In this document: piece after piece, positions 62,581-64,000 of the stretch | How positions within the stretch are numbered: the stretch's first letter is position 1 | How the letters are laid out: each line of letters begins with the position of its first letter | From: Caulobacter sp. | Lineage (GTDB): Bacteria; Pseudomonadota; Alphaproteobacteria; Caulobacterales; Caulobacteraceae | DNA: 64,000 nt | Direction of reading: 5' to 3' | Assembly: GCA_017745235.1 (NCBI GenBank) | Contig: JAGHZU010000003.1 | Span: 341,695 to 405,694 of the forward strand | Notes under the pieces: generated by a model | Told to the model about the DNA's origin: nothing | Database searches by the model: none | Seen by the model: only the letters and a program-made list of their open reading frames with translations | Translations under genes and position numbers: made by a program

Positions 62581-63381
62581 GTGAAGATTATGTGCCTGAA
62601 CGGTTGGGGTGGAAATTTACACGGAACCCTATTGCCCTATGTCGAATCCAGCTCCCCCGACATCCTGTGTCTTCAAGAGGTCGTCCACAGCCCGGAAACC
62701 GACAAGGATTGGCTGACCTACCGCGATGGCGATCACATACTGGCGCAACGGGCCAATTTCTTTCGCGATGTCTCGAAAGCCCTACCCGATCACGTCGCAA
62801 TATTCTGTCCTGCGGCGCAGGGCGTTCTCTGGGACGACGATCACCCCGTTCCGTCGCAATGGGGGCTGGCGACATTCGTGCGCCGATCCTTTCCGATCAT
62901 CGGTCAAGTCCAGGGTTTTGTTCACAAGGGCTTTTCGCCAATGGGTTATGGCGATCATCCGCGATCGCGCAGCGCTCACGGCGTGAGGGTCTATGACTAC
63001 GCCGCCGAACGGGCCGTCAGCATCACCCATATGCACGGACTACGCGATCTGAACGGCAAGATGGACACCCCGGAACGCGCCGGGCAGGCGCGAAAGCTGC
63101 TCGATCTTTCCCGCCAGATTTCAGAGCCGGATGACGTGATCGTGGTCTGCGGCGACTTCAATGTCGAACCCGGCAGCGAAACTCTCGCGATTCTCGCCGA
63201 AGCCGGACTGAAGGAACTGGTGACCGGGCGCGGCTTTGAGAGCACCCGCAGCACTCAATACAGGAAGCCGGGCCGGTTCGCGGACTACCTGCTCGTGAAT
63301 CGCGAAGAGGTCGTGAAGTCGTTCGACGTCGTTTATGATCCGGAGGTTTCGGATCACTGCCCTCTGGTACTCCGTTTATAG
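62581..63381 (+). CDS. Endonuclease/exonuclease/phosphatase-family protein
   Basis: A 266-residue single-domain EEP protein with GTG start. MKIMCLNGWGGN, Glu33 in ILCLQEVV, THMHGLRD, CGDFNVEPGS and the C-terminal SDHCPLVL are the metal and catalytic motifs. Members cleave DNA, RNA or phosphoesters; with no signal peptide this one is cytoplasmic. Composition is foreign: 64 of the first 120 bases are G or C by hand count, and it uses TTA twice (codon 13 and the last sense codon), a codon almost absent in its neighbours. Its position beside tRNA-Ser suggests acquisition by transfer. Confidence 0.85.
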   Translation: MKIMCLNGWGGNLHGTLLPYVESSSPDILCLQEVVHSPETDKDWLTYRDGDHILAQRANFFRDVSKALPDHVAIFCPAAQGVLWDDDHPVPSQWGLATFVRRSFPIIGQVQGFVHKGFSPMGYGDHPRSRSAHGVRVYDYAAERAVSITHMHGLRDLNGKMDTPERAGQARKLLDLSRQISEPDDVIVVCGDFNVEPGSETLAILAEAGLKELVTGRGFESTRSTQYRKPGRFADYLLVNREEVVKSFDVVYDPEVSDHCPLVLRL

Positions 63382-63536
63382 TCGAAGCGCCGAAGCCGCC
63401 ACCCGCTTGAGAATTGGCTTCACCCGCGCCCGATCATCAATACGAAGATCTTATATGCCCGCTTGCAGCACCTGGTCGTATGTATGCTGGGGATGAAGCG
63501 CCTTTGACACGTTGCTCGTGGCATGCGGTCGGCAAA

Positions 63537-63627
63537 TGGCGGAGACGGAGGGATTCGAACCCTCGATACCCTTTTGAGGTATGCCGCTTTAGCAAAGCGG
63601 TGCCTTCAGCCTCTCGGCCACGTCTCC
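63537..63627 (-). tRNA. tRNA-Ser (anticodon GCT)
   Basis: A complete class II tRNA. Acceptor GGAGACG pairs with CGTCTCC; discriminator G and an encoded CCA follow. Anticodon stem CCGCT/AGCGG encloses TTGCTAA with anticodon GCT. The long variable arm (ATACC, then GGTAT) and T arm GAGGGTTCGAATCCCTC are those of tRNA-Ser. It reads AGC and AGU codons. Confidence 0.95.
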
Positions 63628-63759
63628 TCCTGAGAGGGAGCGGTTCGATAGCCTGTTCGTTGCGCCGTGACAATCGAGCTTTCCGTAAAAATCCACGTTA
63701 ACGTGAAGCTCATGCCGCCTGGCTAGGCTGAACCTCGTTCTGCAAGAGGTTCGGGGCTC

Positions 63760-64000
63760 ATGTCGTCGGTCGCTGCTCACACTTCGAAGTTCGGGGAAGC
63801 CTTCGCCGGCCCCGGCGGGATCGGCGACGACGAAGACCCCGTCGTCGGCCGTCGCGGTCCGTTCCGCCCCGGAAAGCTGGTGCCCGCCCGTGCGCGCCTG
63901 CACGCCCGCAGCCTCTCGCGTCTCTTCCATGTGATCGACGCCCTGGCGGTCATCGCCATCACCGCCGTGGCGATCCTCGTCGCCCATCTGAGTCCTGCTA
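63760..64000 (+). CDS. N-terminus of a membrane protein, possibly a sugar-phosphate transferase
   Basis: The first 80 residues of a gene cut by the window edge. MSSVAAHTSKFGEAFAGP and a basic segment (GRRGPFRPGKLVPARARLHA) precede a hydrophobic helix (VIDALAVIAITAVAILVAHL). This layout, with a cytoplasmic basic arm before the first helix, is seen in undecaprenyl-phosphate hexose-1-phosphate transferases that start polysaccharide repeat units, but 80 residues do not prove it. AGAGG lies about ten bases before the ATG. Confidence 0.55.
   Translation, partial: MSSVAAHTSKFGEAFAGPGGIGDDEDPVVGRRGPFRPGKLVPARARLHARSLSRLFHVIDALAVIAITAVAILVAHLSPA

Overview
The window is GC-rich alphaproteobacterial chromosome, almost certainly from Caulobacter or a close relative. 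The evidence is a GcrA-family regulator, a complete Mla lipid-transport operon without mlaB, MotB, aspartate/glutamate leucyltransferase, frequent GTG and TTG starts, dense ATGA-coupled operons, and at least one promoter (23573-23600) that fits the Caulobacter housekeeping consensus. No insertion sequence, phage, CRISPR array or rRNA operon was seen. Gene density is very high. The only gene-free stretch longer than 300 bases is 61983-62580.

Layout. 1-3800 (minus): branched-chain (valine) catabolism, with acyl-CoA dehydrogenase, a histidine phosphatase, 3-hydroxyisobutyryl-CoA hydrolase, a methyltransferase-like lipoprotein and the start of 3-hydroxyisobutyrate dehydrogenase. 4011-8746: a DUF2147 protein, hemB, an AraC regulator, a serine hydrolase, a Nudix hydrolase, a small unknown and a cytochrome-oxidase subunit IV-like protein. 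8753-12013: an MpaB/rubber-oxygenase-like protein and a divergent TetR separated by a nested palindrome, DUF2809, and a beta-hydroxyacid dehydrogenase. 12129-14009: motB and bpt. 14069-18117: a reductase/NMO/SDR operon and a second serine hydrolase. 18244-21058: tRNA-Thr, a protein-tyrosine phosphatase, a decayed hydrolase, a YaiI-like protein, arfB and a MarR regulator. 21319-24648: a divergent GcrA-family gene, a lipoprotein cytochrome c, two tandem NTF2-like proteins and a pepsin-like protein.

24645-32521: an AceE-like ThDP enzyme, an exported protein, a class II aldolase, smpB-dapA and a soluble lytic transglycosylase. 32518-39940: a TetR/FecBCD-type ABC uptake operon divergent from a GT2 glycosyltransferase and two RNA methyltransferases. 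39937-45016: hrpB, an amino-acid permease and a GloB-like hydrolase. 45139-48315: a response regulator, a histidine kinase and an EF-hand lipoprotein, a candidate calcium-responsive envelope system. 48320-56696: a DUF1345 protein, two small stress-type proteins, a fused EgtB-EgtD ergothioneine enzyme, and a response regulator overlapping a GAF-7xPAS hybrid kinase. 56817-61982: mlaFEDCA and ilvE. 62581-64000: a compositionally foreign nuclease-family gene beside tRNA-Ser(GCU), then the start of a membrane protein.

Points of most interest: the in-frame EgtB-EgtD fusion; the kinase/EF-hand cluster; the divergent GcrA-family regulator; palindromes beside two TetR genes; a hairpin overlapping the mlaA ribosome-binding site; 11-bp tandem repeats behind ilvE; and four convergent gene pairs whose stop codons share one CTAG palindrome.
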